Assembly (NCBI GenBank): GCA_033239525.1
Contig: BSYO01000005.1
Location: 24,410,519 to 24,474,518, forward strand
From: Nepenthes gracilis
Taxonomy: Eukaryota > Streptophyta > Magnoliopsida > Caryophyllales > Nepenthaceae
Direction of reading: 5' to 3'
Length of the DNA stretch: 64,000 nucleotides
The position numbers and the translations under genes were made by a program. Numbering within the stretch: the stretch's first letter is position 1; the number at the start of each line of letters is the position of its first letter. Below the pieces are notes generated by a model. That model was not told the DNA's origin and ran no database searches. It saw only the letters and a program-made list of their open reading frames with translations. Below are positions 22,797 through 42,170 of this stretch, one piece after another.

Positions 22797-24660
22797 AATA
22801 TGAAAATTAATGTTTAAAGAATAACAATTTGAGCAAAATATTAGGGTTGATTCGGGTTTAGGTAAGGATCTTAGTGTTTGATAGAATCAAGTTGGCATTT
22901 GGAAAGCATATGTCCAATTTTTGTGCACTCAAAAGAGAAGAGGGAGATATGGGCATGCAAGGAGGAAAGCTCGTGTATGTTTAATAGTAAAAGTTATATT
23001 TGATTTGTATAAACTGGTGTTTATACGCCGATTTAATAGGCGTATATAAAGAATGCATATATGTCAATTATTTTATTTTTAATTAGCGTATTATTAGTGC
23101 TTATACACCAGTGTAAGTAGATATGAAGGTTTGAGAACTTTTTAATTCATTTTCTTAGCTTTTTAGAGAGAAAGGACAAACAAGAAAAGAGTAGAAGAGA
23201 AGTAAGGGGGTGGAAGAGGAGTTGGGGCAAATAATTAGAGTTTAAAGTATAATTGCTTATATTATGAACAAATATTGAAAATCCTAAAATTTGTTGAAAC
23301 TTCCTCTTGCACATTTTGTATATTGCAATAGTCTCGAAAATGTCTAAGGTTTCTTAAAAAATAACACTAAAGCTGTACACTTTAATTCATGAAAAGTTAG
23401 TTTGATTTTATTTTAAGAAAGATATTATTTTATAACAAAATTTTAAGTTTAATTAATAATGAATCATAGTATGAAATTGACAAAAAAATACATTATAATA
23501 GATTACAATATATAAGATGAGATCACATATGATTTACCCACGAATTATAATAGTAGGTAAATCATAATTTTTAAAAAATTTATAAATTAGTCTGTTTATG
23601 AGTTTAAATAGTAGAGTATAACCATAATTTATAATGGAATTCGATCCAAATACACATGATCCAATATAATGGAAGAAATCTGAACCCCCGTCAAGTGTTA
23701 ATTATCAAACTTGTGTTCACTGTTGTTATGTACGCTAGTTCCATTGAATAAACTTGGTTTTTAACACTCTTTGGTCAATAAGATATTGCACTATTTATAT
23801 TTTCATAATATTTTAAATATTTTATTATGATAGTTATGCTCCCGTTGAGAAAAGTCATCTGAATAATATTTTTTACAAGAAAATAAAATGTTAATTAAAT
23901 TATCAAAATTACACTACTTGTCACGTTTGATTAGCTAATTACTGCATGGATGAATGCTCATGGGCCCCAGAATTGACATTTTTAAATGATATAATATTTT
24001 AATTATTTATTAATTTTTATGTAAATATATTAATATAATAAATAGATAACATTTTATACCATTTAAATTATTTTAAAAATTATCTAAAAGGTATAGTATT
24101 ATATTTCACGTGACCCCCATGCGGGCCTAATTTTAGCCTGCACTCAACACCTTTCTTCGGCGTCATGCTTTCTACATTGTCCTACGGGGTGTCCCCTTCG
24201 TGAATTGTTGTTCATTTCACAATCTTTATACGATTTTTTAATCTTTTTTTTTCCTAATTTTATTTTCAAGAAAAAAATTGATAATATGTTCACGAGGCTT
24301 AAAAATCTTAAAATATATAAAATTAAAATAAATATATACTTCAGTAATTCAACTGATGAATGCGTAGGTAAATTACCTAAATTAATCAATAGTTCCCCAA
24401 AAATTACATTTACAAAATTAATTATATAATTAAAAATTATAAAATACAAATAACATTTAAAAAAATGGCGAAAATGCAGGAGGGAACGGAGGAGAGCTAA
24501 ATTGTTTTTTAATAAAAAATGGGAGTTAATTTATATTGAAATTTTGAATATTGAAAAAATTAATTAATTTAAATAATTTTAAATTGTACTTCACGAGGAA
24601 GGAGGAGGGGTCCGTATTCAGGGACCTAACAAGCATGCTTCGACGCCACGTTGTCAAGTC
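22797..24660. other. AT-rich intergenic DNA upstream of the proteinase gene
   Basis: No gene is supported. A weak inverted pair, ACTGGTGTTTATA near 23010 and TTATACACCAGT near 23100, could be a small foldback. A stretch at about 23711-23752 recurs nearly identically at 33611-33652. Confidence 0.6.
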
Positions 24661-25014
24661 AGTGGTAATTTATAAACGCCGCTCGATCCAATCCATCTCC
24701 GACCCCACAATATCAACGTCTCAAAACCCCGAAGACACCTTAATTACGCTACGCGTGACCACACCGTATCCCCAACTCCTGGTGCTTTACAGTCTTTTCC
24801 TTTGGCGTTAGCATTGAGAAAGCCTCGAATTCTCAGCGCGCGAATCTACCAGATACAACCAGATCTAACGAACATAAATACGTTCGTTTAAAAACAGACG
24901 GTCCCGATTCGACGCTTTTTCGGGAAAACACAGATGATGCCAGTACCTACCGCTTTAAAATAAAGGTCGAGGGAAGCACCAAAAATGTAGGTTCCAGACT
25001 TGGTTTCATTATCG
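24661..25014 (+). promoter_or_regulatory. Probable promoter and leader exon of the aspartic proteinase gene
   Basis: This is a GC-richer, low-copy-looking island between AT-rich blocks. A good TATA box, ATTTATAAACG, lies at about 24668-24678. Downstream is a pyrimidine- and A-rich leader-like stretch with several short upstream ATGs. A candidate splice donor (ATCG/GTAACC) is at about 25014, after which the sequence becomes T-rich like a plant leader intron. The acceptor TTCACAG at 34278-34284, just before the proteinase ATG, requires such a leader exon upstream. Exact start and donor are not proven. Confidence 0.4.
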
Positions 25015-27659
25015 GTAACCTTTGTCTCTTTATTATTCAGATTGTTAGAATTTGAAAAACTTATATTATTTGTTAATTAATGTTCGTTTTCATATTGTCT
25101 AGATTCAACTATGTTCATTTTGCATGCTCTCTCTTGTTTTTATCTGTTTCGTTTTCATCCCGTGTTGAAATTTTTGTTCATTATTGTTCCATGCATTCCT
25201 CGATTTTTCTCTGATGTGGGTGAAATTTTTACGTGTTGAGATGGGATTATGCCTTTGTTAGTCGTATATTGTGAAGCCCTTTTCTTCGGGGTTTCCTTAT
25301 TTTTTGAGTATCTGGATTGTTAATGGGTATTTTGCTTATGAAGTATTTCTCGTGATAATGGTGGTTTTGAGGGTTTTGGGGTTGAAGTTTCTGTTGATAT
25401 CTAATTGATCTTTCTCTTTCTGGGTGGAATTGATTTGAGGTTCTTTTGGCGGCTTCTCTTCCTGTTGTGGGTCTTATATTTTCATTTGAAATTCTTCGGT
25501 TTATAGCATTACTCTGTTTTGTGTTGCGAGGATGTTTGACATTTCCCCTGCAATGGGGATATTCAACACTCTAGCACTACTCGATAGTTCTCCATGTAAC
25601 TGCCACTGAAATTGTAATTGGTGGTGGCACATGGATTTGGGGACGGTGGGAGAGGTCACATTGAGGGAGGGTGATGATTGTGGCGACGGCAACTAGTTAG
25701 TGGTCTTGTTTGTGTCATGACCCCGGTAACAAACCATAAATATAAATAACATTGTACACATTTATCCAAAAACCCGGTCAAGAATCTGCACAAAACGTTA
25801 GTCAACCTGAATTAAACCCAAATAAAATATATACATCGTTTTAGGATTCAGCGTAGACTCCTATGTTTGACCACTAAATCATTTGTACCTGCTTATCATC
25901 AACAATAAATGAAGCAAAATCATCTACATTCCAATATCCAATATTAAGGTTATCGAATCGCAACTTAAGACAGATCGGCTACAAAATACAAACATCTCAT
26001 TGTGAAAATGTTCCAAGCAGTTTCCTGATAACTGACTCCAATTCTGAATACAATAAAAACATATTTAATTTAATCTCTTGCAAACTCCTTCCGTCCAAGT
26101 ATCACATTAGTGATGTATGATGGCTACTCTGAAAGGTGGTGAACTTGACAAGAGTGAGATTAGCTTAACAATATGTGTGTGTGTGTAGATATACTTGGCA
26201 AAATTATGAGGAAGACAAATAATGATAATCGTATGCAAAATGCAGAATAAGCATCAAGGGTCAGTGATAAATCTTACTAACTGGGGTCGAATATCAAAGG
26301 TCAAATTATAGATTTTTTACTCCATATAAATATTCAAAACCCATGGATGGGGTGAATACATGTTATATCTTATAAATAGGGTCAAATGCCATTTTTTTAA
26401 TCCGTGGATGTTGTGTAATGACCTTCATTTACAAATTAATATATTAGAATATGTTCAAGCATATTTTGTTAATTTTTTACAATGCTTTTTATTTAAAAAA
26501 TAAAAACTCTACACAAATAAACAAAGTTCTGTAACATGGAAAATAAATAACTTGATTTAAACTTTGTTGTAGAGCTTTCATCAAAATCTTGCATAAGATA
26601 ACATATAAGACAATACACCCAATGAATTTTAGGATTACTTCATGAAATGAGGTATAAACCTTCAAAATCTAAAGATTTATGAATGATCTTTCCATACATG
26701 CAAGCAATATTCAAAAAAAGCATAAAAAGATTACATGCATGTGACTTTTAGAATATAAATGAAAAACTTTAGAAATTCAGAAACAAAGTGAAAGAAAGGG
26801 TTTAGATGTACTTGTTTTAAGTTAAATTTACCAAAGATTAACTTGAAATCACTTTAAATTCACTTCTTCTTGCTTCCTCTTTCATCTTCTCTTTCTTCTC
26901 CTCATCTTCTCTCAAAAAACCCATAAAAATGAGCTGAAAATTGGTTGGAAGATCCTAAATAGCAAACTGGTGCATATGCCTCAACTATACGTGCATCATG
27001 TGTGAAGGTTGTTTCTAGCCTGTGCATGTGCGCCTATTAGGCTTGCATGAGATGCTGGGCTATTAGGACAAATATCTTTTATGTGCACATTAGGTACGGA
27101 GATACTATCTCATACATGCTTATGTGTGGCTCATGCTTCCTTCAAGTACCCTCTCAATCTGTTAAATACTTGATTTCTCACCCGAACCCACCAGAATCTT
27201 TAACATTTAATTTAATTTAATTAATCATTGGCATTATAAATCATATTTTAGTACTCTGGTGTTATACTTTGTGCTGCCGGTGGTGATTTGGGTGATGATG
27301 ACAATAACTATAGTTGTTTTCAAGGTGAAAGAAAGAGTGTGAGCTTGAGGAATGATATAGAGGAGGAAGGAAGAGGAAGGGATGGAGGCAGCAATAATGG
27401 TGGTTGCTGGCATTGTTTGAGTTTGTTGTGGTTGTTTAGACCACGCTGGTGACATTTTTGAAGAGGGTGAGAGCAATCAATGGGAAGGCATGAGCGACAA
27501 AGGTGGTGGTGGCGGCGGCAAGGTCGTGGTGGTAGGCAGTGGTGTGCAGTAGTATTTGGCCGTTGATGATGGAGGGCAATTTGTTTGAAGGAGAGATGGT
27601 GCTCTGATTTCTTCCCCTCATTTCTTTTCCTCAGAACAATTCTGTTATTCTCTTTACCC

Positions 27660-27860
27660 TAATTAGGTTGCTTAGTTGGTAAGAGCAAAGGACTAAAAAA
27701 TCCTTTAGTACGTGGTTTGAATCCACTTCTAGGCAGACAATTAATATACCCATCTACAATAGGCAATCATTCCCTAGTGAGGTACACTTGTTTGGGACAT
27801 AAGACTAGGGGTGAGGGAGTGATCCAGTGACCTTCCCTCTTTACTCTCATACCAAACATG
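27660..27860 (+). mobile_element. Candidate tRNA-derived SINE
   Basis: A box A-like TTGCTTAGTTGGTAAGAGC (27668-27686) and a box B-like GGTTTGAATCC (27714-27724) have tRNA-like spacing. Between them lies an anticodon-arm-like stem AAAGGA/TCCTTT. The unrelated 3' body has no CCA end, so a SINE head is more likely than a tRNA gene. The right boundary is approximate, and no target duplication was identified. Confidence 0.55.
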
Positions 27861-28017
27861 ACAAAGCATACTCATGTAAAAAAGCGTCTGTGGTTTGTCT
27901 TGTGAACCCTCCTACTTTCGGCATTCCCAACCTTTATGTATCCAAACACAAGAATGGGAATGGGTGTGGGAACTCCATTCCCTAAAATTCGATTGGTGCC
28001 ATGGAAATGCAACCAAT

Positions 28018-28767
28018 TGTTGGAAATCTCTCCCGTGAAGAAGTTCCGGTCAACGGGTGGTCAACATAGTTGACCGTCTGAAGGATCAAGTTGACCGTCT
28101 TAACTAAGAACTCTTAGGATAACTGTGAAGATGGTCAACATGATGTTGACCGTCTTAAATGGGATGACGGTCAACAAGATGTTGACCGGTCTGTTTGGAA
28201 GGATGGTCAACAAGGTTGACCGTCTCATTAAGGCAACATAGAACACCTGCTGCATCTGAAAGGGAGTTAGTTGACCTGCCTATTTAGGTAGCCTTGAAAA
28301 CTCAAAGACTGCAGATCTGTTGCTGCTGCTGTAGGCATGCGCCACCTGCTGCTCTTCTTTTACATGCTTCTTGGGAACCATGCGCCAACCATGGAGGGCG
28401 GCGTGCTGCTCCAGCTGCTGTCAAGACCTTTGTATATCCTTGTATATATATATATATATCTGTGAGTAGGCTGTGTGTGTGTGGCGAAAAGAGAAGTTGT
28501 AAGCAAAAAAAGGAAGAGCAGAGTGTGAGAGTGTGTGAGAGTAAGAAGAAAACAGAGGAGAGGAAGAAAGCCCAACTGTGTGTGTGAGCATTTTCGCTTT
28601 ACTGTTTTGTAATCTCTATCTCATACATAGTGCAATCTTTCGGACTCAACGTCCCGTGGTTTTTCACTTGATTTTCCACATAAATATCGGTTGTCATTAT
28701 TCATTCATTCCTTTTTCTTCGATCCCTTTGTGCTTGTGTTGGTAGGCCGCCCCATTACCAGCCAACA
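28018..28767 (+). repeat. Element C 5' LTR
   Basis: 750 bases. The left quarter is an array of inverted GGTCAAC/GTTGACC pairs; TATA-like (TA)n lies at about 28441-28460. It differs from the 3' LTR by a 22-base block present only here (about 28079-28100), which contains one extra GTTGACC, and by scattered substitutions. Confidence 0.95.
28048..28276. promoter_or_regulatory. W-box palindrome array in element C LTR
   Basis: Ten TTGACC cores in alternating orientation within about 175 bases, plus one more at 28271. Typical pairs read GGTCAACATGATGTTGACC and GGTCAACAAGATGTTGACC. TTGACC is the W-box core bound by WRKY factors. The position upstream of the TATA-like repeat in U3 fits an enhancer of element transcription (inference). 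The 3' LTR repeats the array at 32821-32971 with one pair mutated (GTTGATC). Confidence 0.7.
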
Positions 28768-28804
28768 AGTGGTATCAGAGAGCAAGGTTGAGAACTTTGT
28801 TCTA

Positions 28805-31800
28805 ATGGCGTTGACGTCATCGAAGAATCTACCGTTTAGCGTTGAGCAGTTAACGGGTAGGGTAACTTCATTCTCTGGCAAGAAAGGGTGAAGAACGTTC
28901 TCACCAGAGAAGGAACGATAAAGGCGTTGAAGAAGAAGGATGAGAAGTATGCGAACTTGACTGACGATGAATGACAAGATAAATGGGATCTTGCAAATTG
29001 CACCATTAAGCTCTGTCTGGTGGACAACACTCTCCAGGAGGTGCTTGGCTTGACTGACTCGGCGGAGGTCTGGGAGAAGTTGGAGAGTCGGTATAAGTCC
29101 AAGTCCTTGACAACCAGGCTTCATATAAAGAAGCAGTTCTATGGCTTACGGTTGTTAGAAGGAGGGAGCTTCGAGAAGCACCTGGATGAGTTTAACCGGA
29201 TATTGACGCAGATGTCCACCATTGACGAAGAAATCAAGGAGGAGGACAATGCGTTGGTCCTATTGGCCTTCTTGCCGGCCTCTTTTGACTATATTCTTAC
29301 AACCTTGTTGTTTGGCAAGGATATATTAAAGTTGGATGAGGTTATTGCTTCCCTGCTCATGAACGAGTCAAGAAAATCACATGGTACCTCGACGACTGAG
29401 GTACTTGTGACTGAATCAACGGGAAGAAGTAGATGCCGTGGTCAGAAACAGGGAGATAAAGCCCGCAGCAAGTCAAGGTCAAGGTATCAAAACCTTGAAT
29501 GTCACCACTGTGGCAAGAAGGGACACATTAAAAAGTATTGCTTCAAATGGAAGCGGGAAAATGCGGAAAGGGAGAAAGGTGACAGTGGACGGGTAGAGGA
29601 AAAGTCCTCCGTCTCAATAGTTACAGCAAGCGACCTCCCGCTAACAAGTGAAGGAGACGTTGCAAATCTGATGGACGAGGAGTCCGGCTGGGTGATCGAC
29701 TCCGGTGCCACCTTACATGTCACGTCTAAAAGGCAGCTGTTCACATCCTACACTCCAGGAGACTTTGGAGTAATAAGGATGGGGAATGAAGGAACATCTC
29801 CCGTTGTAGGCAGAGGAGATGTTGCCTTGGTCACAAATAACGGGACGAAGCTGATATTGAAGGACGTACGTCATGTTCCTGACATTTGGCTGAATGTCAT
29901 CTTAGCCGGTCGCTTGGATAATAAAGGTTATTGCAATACCTTCTGTAAAGGCGAGTGAAAGCTAACAAGAGGGTCTCTTGTTGTAGCAAGAGAAAGGAAG
30001 GCCTCCGGCCTATATGTGATGAAGGCCTGTGCAGTGGCTGGAGACGTAAACGCCACGACCAGCACTGGGAAAATGGACCTGTGGCATAGAAGATTAGGCC
30101 ACATCAGTAATGAAGGGCTGTCCTACTTGAGTAGGAAAGGCCTGATTACTGGAGCAAAGGAGGAAGAGCCAAAGATGTGTCCTCATTGCTTGGCCGTCAA
30201 GCAAAGGAGAGTCTCATTTCATGGAGACTCGTCCGGCCCAAAGGCGGAGCTCTTAGAACTAGTTCACACAGACGTGTGTGAGCCATTCAGAGAAAAGTCC
30301 TTTGGTGGAGCTCAATATTTTATTTCTTTCATTGACGACTGTTCAAGAAGGCTGTGGGTCTACCCACTCAAGACCAATGATGAGGTTCCTGGTATCTTTG
30401 AGCAGTTCCATGCTCTTGTAGAGCGTCAAATGGGGAAGAAGCTGAAGGTCGTTCATAGTGACAACGGCGGCGAATACTTGGGACCCTTTGATGCCTATTG
30501 CCGGTTACATGGTATTAGACATCAGAAAACGCCACCGAAGACACCTCAACTGAATGGAGTGGCAGAACGGATGAATCGTACGCTCTTAGAGAGAGTACAC
30601 CGAATGCTTTCTGAAGCAAAGCTTCATGCTTCGTTCTGGGCAGAAGCACTCCGGACGGCGGCCTACATCATTAACAGGTTGCCTAGCAAGCCTCTGATGG
30701 GTGAAGTGGTGGAGAAGATATGGACGGGCAAGGAGCCGTCCTATGATCATTTGCGAGTATTCGGATACAAAGTATTCGTACATGTCCCAAGAGATGAAAG
30801 GAGAAAGCTGGAGCCAAAGACGACACAGTGCGTCTTTCTGGGCTACGGGAAAAATGAACTGGGTTACCGGTTCTATGATCCAGCTACCAGGAAACTCGTC
30901 CGGTCTAGGGACGTAACCTTTGTTGAGAATGAGACGATTAAAGACATTGGCAGAGATGCCAAATGTGACGATGTGCAAACAGACCAAGTGAGCTTTGAAG
31001 CTGTCCGTTCGACATCATTGGAAGGAGAGGATCCAGGTCAGGAGACGGTTGAGGAAAATGAAGAGGAGGTAGTGGATCCGGATGACACCATTGATGAAAT
31101 CATACCTCAACCGGCAGGGAATGTCCCTGTTAGACGGTCCTCACGCAACAGACGACTGTCCGTCCGTTTGTCACCAAATGAATACATCATGCACACTGAT
31201 ACCAGAGAGCTTGAGGATTATGAAGAGGCAATGAAGGACGACAGCAAAGAGGAATGGATGGAAGCCATGAAGGAGGAGATGAGCTCCCTTCATGAAAATC
31301 ACACCTTCGACTTGGTAAAACTTTCTAAGGGGAAGAAGGCCCTCAAGAACAAATGGGTCTATCACTTGAAGCAGGACGAGAATATCAAGAAGCCTAAATA
31401 CAAGGCATGGTTGGCGGTGAAGGGCTTCAGTCAACAAAAGGGGATTGATTTTGATGAGATCTTTGCCCCGATTGTTAAAATGTCCTCTGTCCGGGTAGTT
31501 CTGGGCCTGGTTGCCGCCCAGGACTTAGAGGTGGAACAGATGGACGTCTGGACTGCATTTCTTCATGGTGAGCTTGAGGAGGAGATCTATATGGAACAAC
31601 CGGAAGGGTTCAAAGTCAAGGGGAAGGAGAAACTTGTCTTCCGTTTAAGAAAGAGTCTGTATGGATTAAAACAAGTTCCTAGGTAATGGTACAAGAAATT
31701 CGAGTCAGTCATAACCAGTCAGGGGTACCGACGGACAACTCGTGACCATTGCGTATTTGTACAGAAGTTCTCGGACGATGAATTTGTTGTCCTTCTCCTA

Positions 31801-32811
31801 TATGTAGACGATATGTTAATCGTTGGACGCAACAGTGGCCGAATAAAGGAGTTGAAGGAGCAGCTTGGACGGTCATTTGCCATGAAGGACCTTGGATCAG
31901 CTAAGCAGATTTTGGGAGTCAGAATCCTACACGATCGGAAGGCAAGGAAGTTGTGGTTGTCTCAAGAGAATTATCTTGAGAAAGTGCTCCAACGATTCAG
32001 CATGGAGAAATTAAAGCCCGTGAGTACACCGTTGGCAAATCACTACAGGCTGAGCGCTCGTCAGTGCTCGACTACGGATGACGAGAAAAATTACATGAAA
32101 GGCGTTCCTTACTCATCAGCTGTGGGAAGCTTGATGTATGCTCTGGTATGCACCAGACTGGATATAGCTCATGCCGTCGAGACAGTTAGCCGGTTTCTGT
32201 CCAATCCGGGAAAGGAGTACTGGTCCGCAGTAAAATGGATCATGAGATATATTCGGGGAACTTCCAAGATGTGCTTGTGCCTTGGAAGTGACAAACCGCA
32301 GTTGGTGGGATACTCAGACGTGGATATGGCCGGAGATGTTGACACACGCAAATCCGCATCAGGTGATTTGGTGAAATTTGAGGGCGGTGCAGATTTTTGG
32401 CAGTCCAAGCTACAAAAGTGTGTAACTCTATCCACAATTGAAGCTGAATACATTGCAGTAACAGAAGCCTGTAAGGAAATGCTGTGGATGAAGGAGTTCG
32501 TTCAAGAGTTAGGCATTAAACAAGAGAGATATGTGGTAGTCTGTGATAGTCAAAGTGTCATTCATCTATGTAAAAACTCTTCACTCCACTCTAGATCAAA
32601 GCACATTGATATACGATATCATTGGGTGCGAGAGGTGCTGGAGGAAGGCCTTCTGTCATTGGACAAGATCAGCACGGAAGAGAACGGGGCAGACATGATG
32701 ACGAAGATTCTACCGAAAGGGAAGAATGAAACATGTTGCAAGATGGCCGGGCTAACTGAGTTAACTTCCTCACGGTCGAGAGGGAAAGTTTGTTGGAAAT
32801 CTCTCCCATGA
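28805..32811 (+). pseudogene. Element C gag-pol polyprotein
   Basis: Starts MALTSSKNLPFSVEQLTG at 28805. A frameshift near 28880 and nonsense codons at about 28972, 29956 and 31684 interrupt an otherwise single frame. Domains in order: gag UBN2-like (KLESRYKSKSLTTRLHIKKQ), zinc knuckle CHHCGKKGHIKKYC, protease WVIDSGATLHVTS, integrase with LWHRRLGHIS, HTDVCEPF, HSDNGGEYL and GVAERMNRT (D, D, E all present), RT with KNKWVYHLKQDE, MDVWTAFLHGELEEEIYMEQ and YVDDMLIVG, then RNase H ending HIDIRYHWVRE. The frame stops 21 bases inside the 3' LTR. Confidence 0.93.
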
Positions 32812-33533
32812 AGAAGTTCCGGTCAACGGGTGGTCAACATAGTTGACCGTCTTAGCTAAGAACTCTCAGGATAACTGTGAAGACGGTCAACATGATGTTG
32901 ACCGTCCTAAATGGGATGACGGTCAACAGGATGTTGACCGGTCTGTTTGGAAGGATGGTCAACAAGGTTGATCGTCTCATTAAGGCAACACAGAACACCT
33001 GCTGCGTCTGAAAGGGAGTTAGTTGACCTGCCTGTTTAGGTAACCTTGAAAACTCAAAGACTGCAAATCTGTTGCTGCTGCTGCAGGCATGCGCCATCTG
33101 CTGCTGTTCTTTTACATGCTTCTTTGAAATCGTGCACCAACCATGGAGGGCGGCGTGCTGCTCCAGCTGCTGTCAAGACCTTTGTATATCCTTGCATATA
33201 TATGTGTGTGTGAGTACGCTGTGTGTGTGTGTGGCGAAGAGAGAAGTTGTTGTAAGCAAAAAAAGGGAGAGCAGAGTGTGAGAGTGTGTGAGAGTAAGAA
33301 GAAAACAGAGGAGAGGAAGAAAACCCGACTGTGTGTGTGTGAGCATTTCCACCTTATTGTTTTGTAATCTCTATCTCATATATAGTGCAATTTTTCGGAC
33401 TCAACGTCCCGTGGTTTTTTCCTTGATTTATAAGGGTTTTCCACGTAAATATCGGTTGTCATTATTCATTCATTCTTTTTTTTTTCGATCCCTTTGTGCT
33501 TGTGTTGGTAGGCCGCCCCATTTCTGGCCAACA
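32791..33533 (+). repeat. Element C 3' LTR
   Basis: 743 bases, preceded by the purine-rich GAGAGGGAAAG (32779-32789). Because it lies about 760 bases before the proteinase start codon and reads in the same direction, its promoter could fire toward the gene (inference). Confidence 0.95.
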
Positions 33534-34260
33534 CCAATGTGCATTGGGTATTTTCCAACTGCAAATATGGATACAATCTGTGGTCCTGAATGATGTTTCA
33601 CTTTATGAATTTGTGTTCACTGTTGTTATGTGCGCCAGTTCCATTGAATAGACTGTCTCCCTCCAAGCGCTTTCATTCAAATTTCAAAGCATCATTGTGC
33701 CCAGTCATGTTGATCTGTTAATTGAAGTTAATTTGATAAAAGGGGGTAAGCTTAATATCATGTGCTTTTTCTAATAGTTTTCCCCTGGGTTTCGGTTTTG
33801 CAATAAATAGCTTCTATTTTTGCTTTGCGAAGTTTTCTCCTCCACTGTGTTTGGTGGCATGGAATTGAGCCCTAAGTTTTGAATTTCTATGCAATGGGGA
33901 CTGATTTTCTAATTTCTTTCTATTCAACAGCTTTTATTGTAAGCTACTGCAAGGTACGGCATGGTAATTATAAATCTGCGCCTAAAATTTCATGGGGTGA
34001 AATGTGGCACAACACACAAGGGTTTCTATTTATTCCATAAAACTTGATTGAGCGACCAAACAACAATGGCAGAATTTTTTAAATGTTCGGTGCCCTTCAT
34101 TTTTGTTTGTGCTTGCCATATGATTCACTATGGGGCAACATTTGAAAAGTTGTTTACACAAAACTAAAGCATTTTCCTTTCATTTTTATAACTTCTCTTG
34201 CTTTTATTGTGTTGAGAAATTTAGTTTTGGGTTGCTGCATTGTTCACTTCTTCCTTATAG

Positions 34261-42170
<7,910 letters not shown>

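Larger units (their letters stand above)
28018..33533 (+). mobile_element. Element C: Ty1/copia (Tnt1-like) LTR retrotransposon
   Basis: A 5.5-kb element with LTRs at 28018-28767 and 32791-33533, both TGTTGGAAATC...CCAACA, and a perfect five-base target duplication CCAAT (28013-28017 and 33534-33538). The primer site TGGTATCAGAG (28770-28780) matches initiator Met-tRNA. Gene order is gag, protease, integrase, RT, RNase H, the copia order. The polyprotein is nearly open, so this is one of the younger insertions. It lies in the same orientation as the proteinase gene, about 760 bases before its start codon. Confidence 0.96.

Noticed and set aside
24551..24811. 86-codon frame upstream of the proteinase promoter
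   Set aside because: No motif, and it overlaps a TATA box and promoter-like sequence; it is likely chance.
25711..26940. Possible solo LTR starting TGTCATGACCCC
   Set aside because: The start resembles some gypsy LTRs, but I could not find a matching end or target duplication.
27234..27621. Minus-strand frames in the GGTGG-rich stretch
   Set aside because: Low-complexity Thr/Ala/Ser-rich translations without a conserved motif, in the presumed leader intron.
27660..27740. tRNA gene
   Set aside because: Boxes A and B are present, but the acceptor stem and remaining cloverleaf arms do not pair well, so a SINE head fits better.
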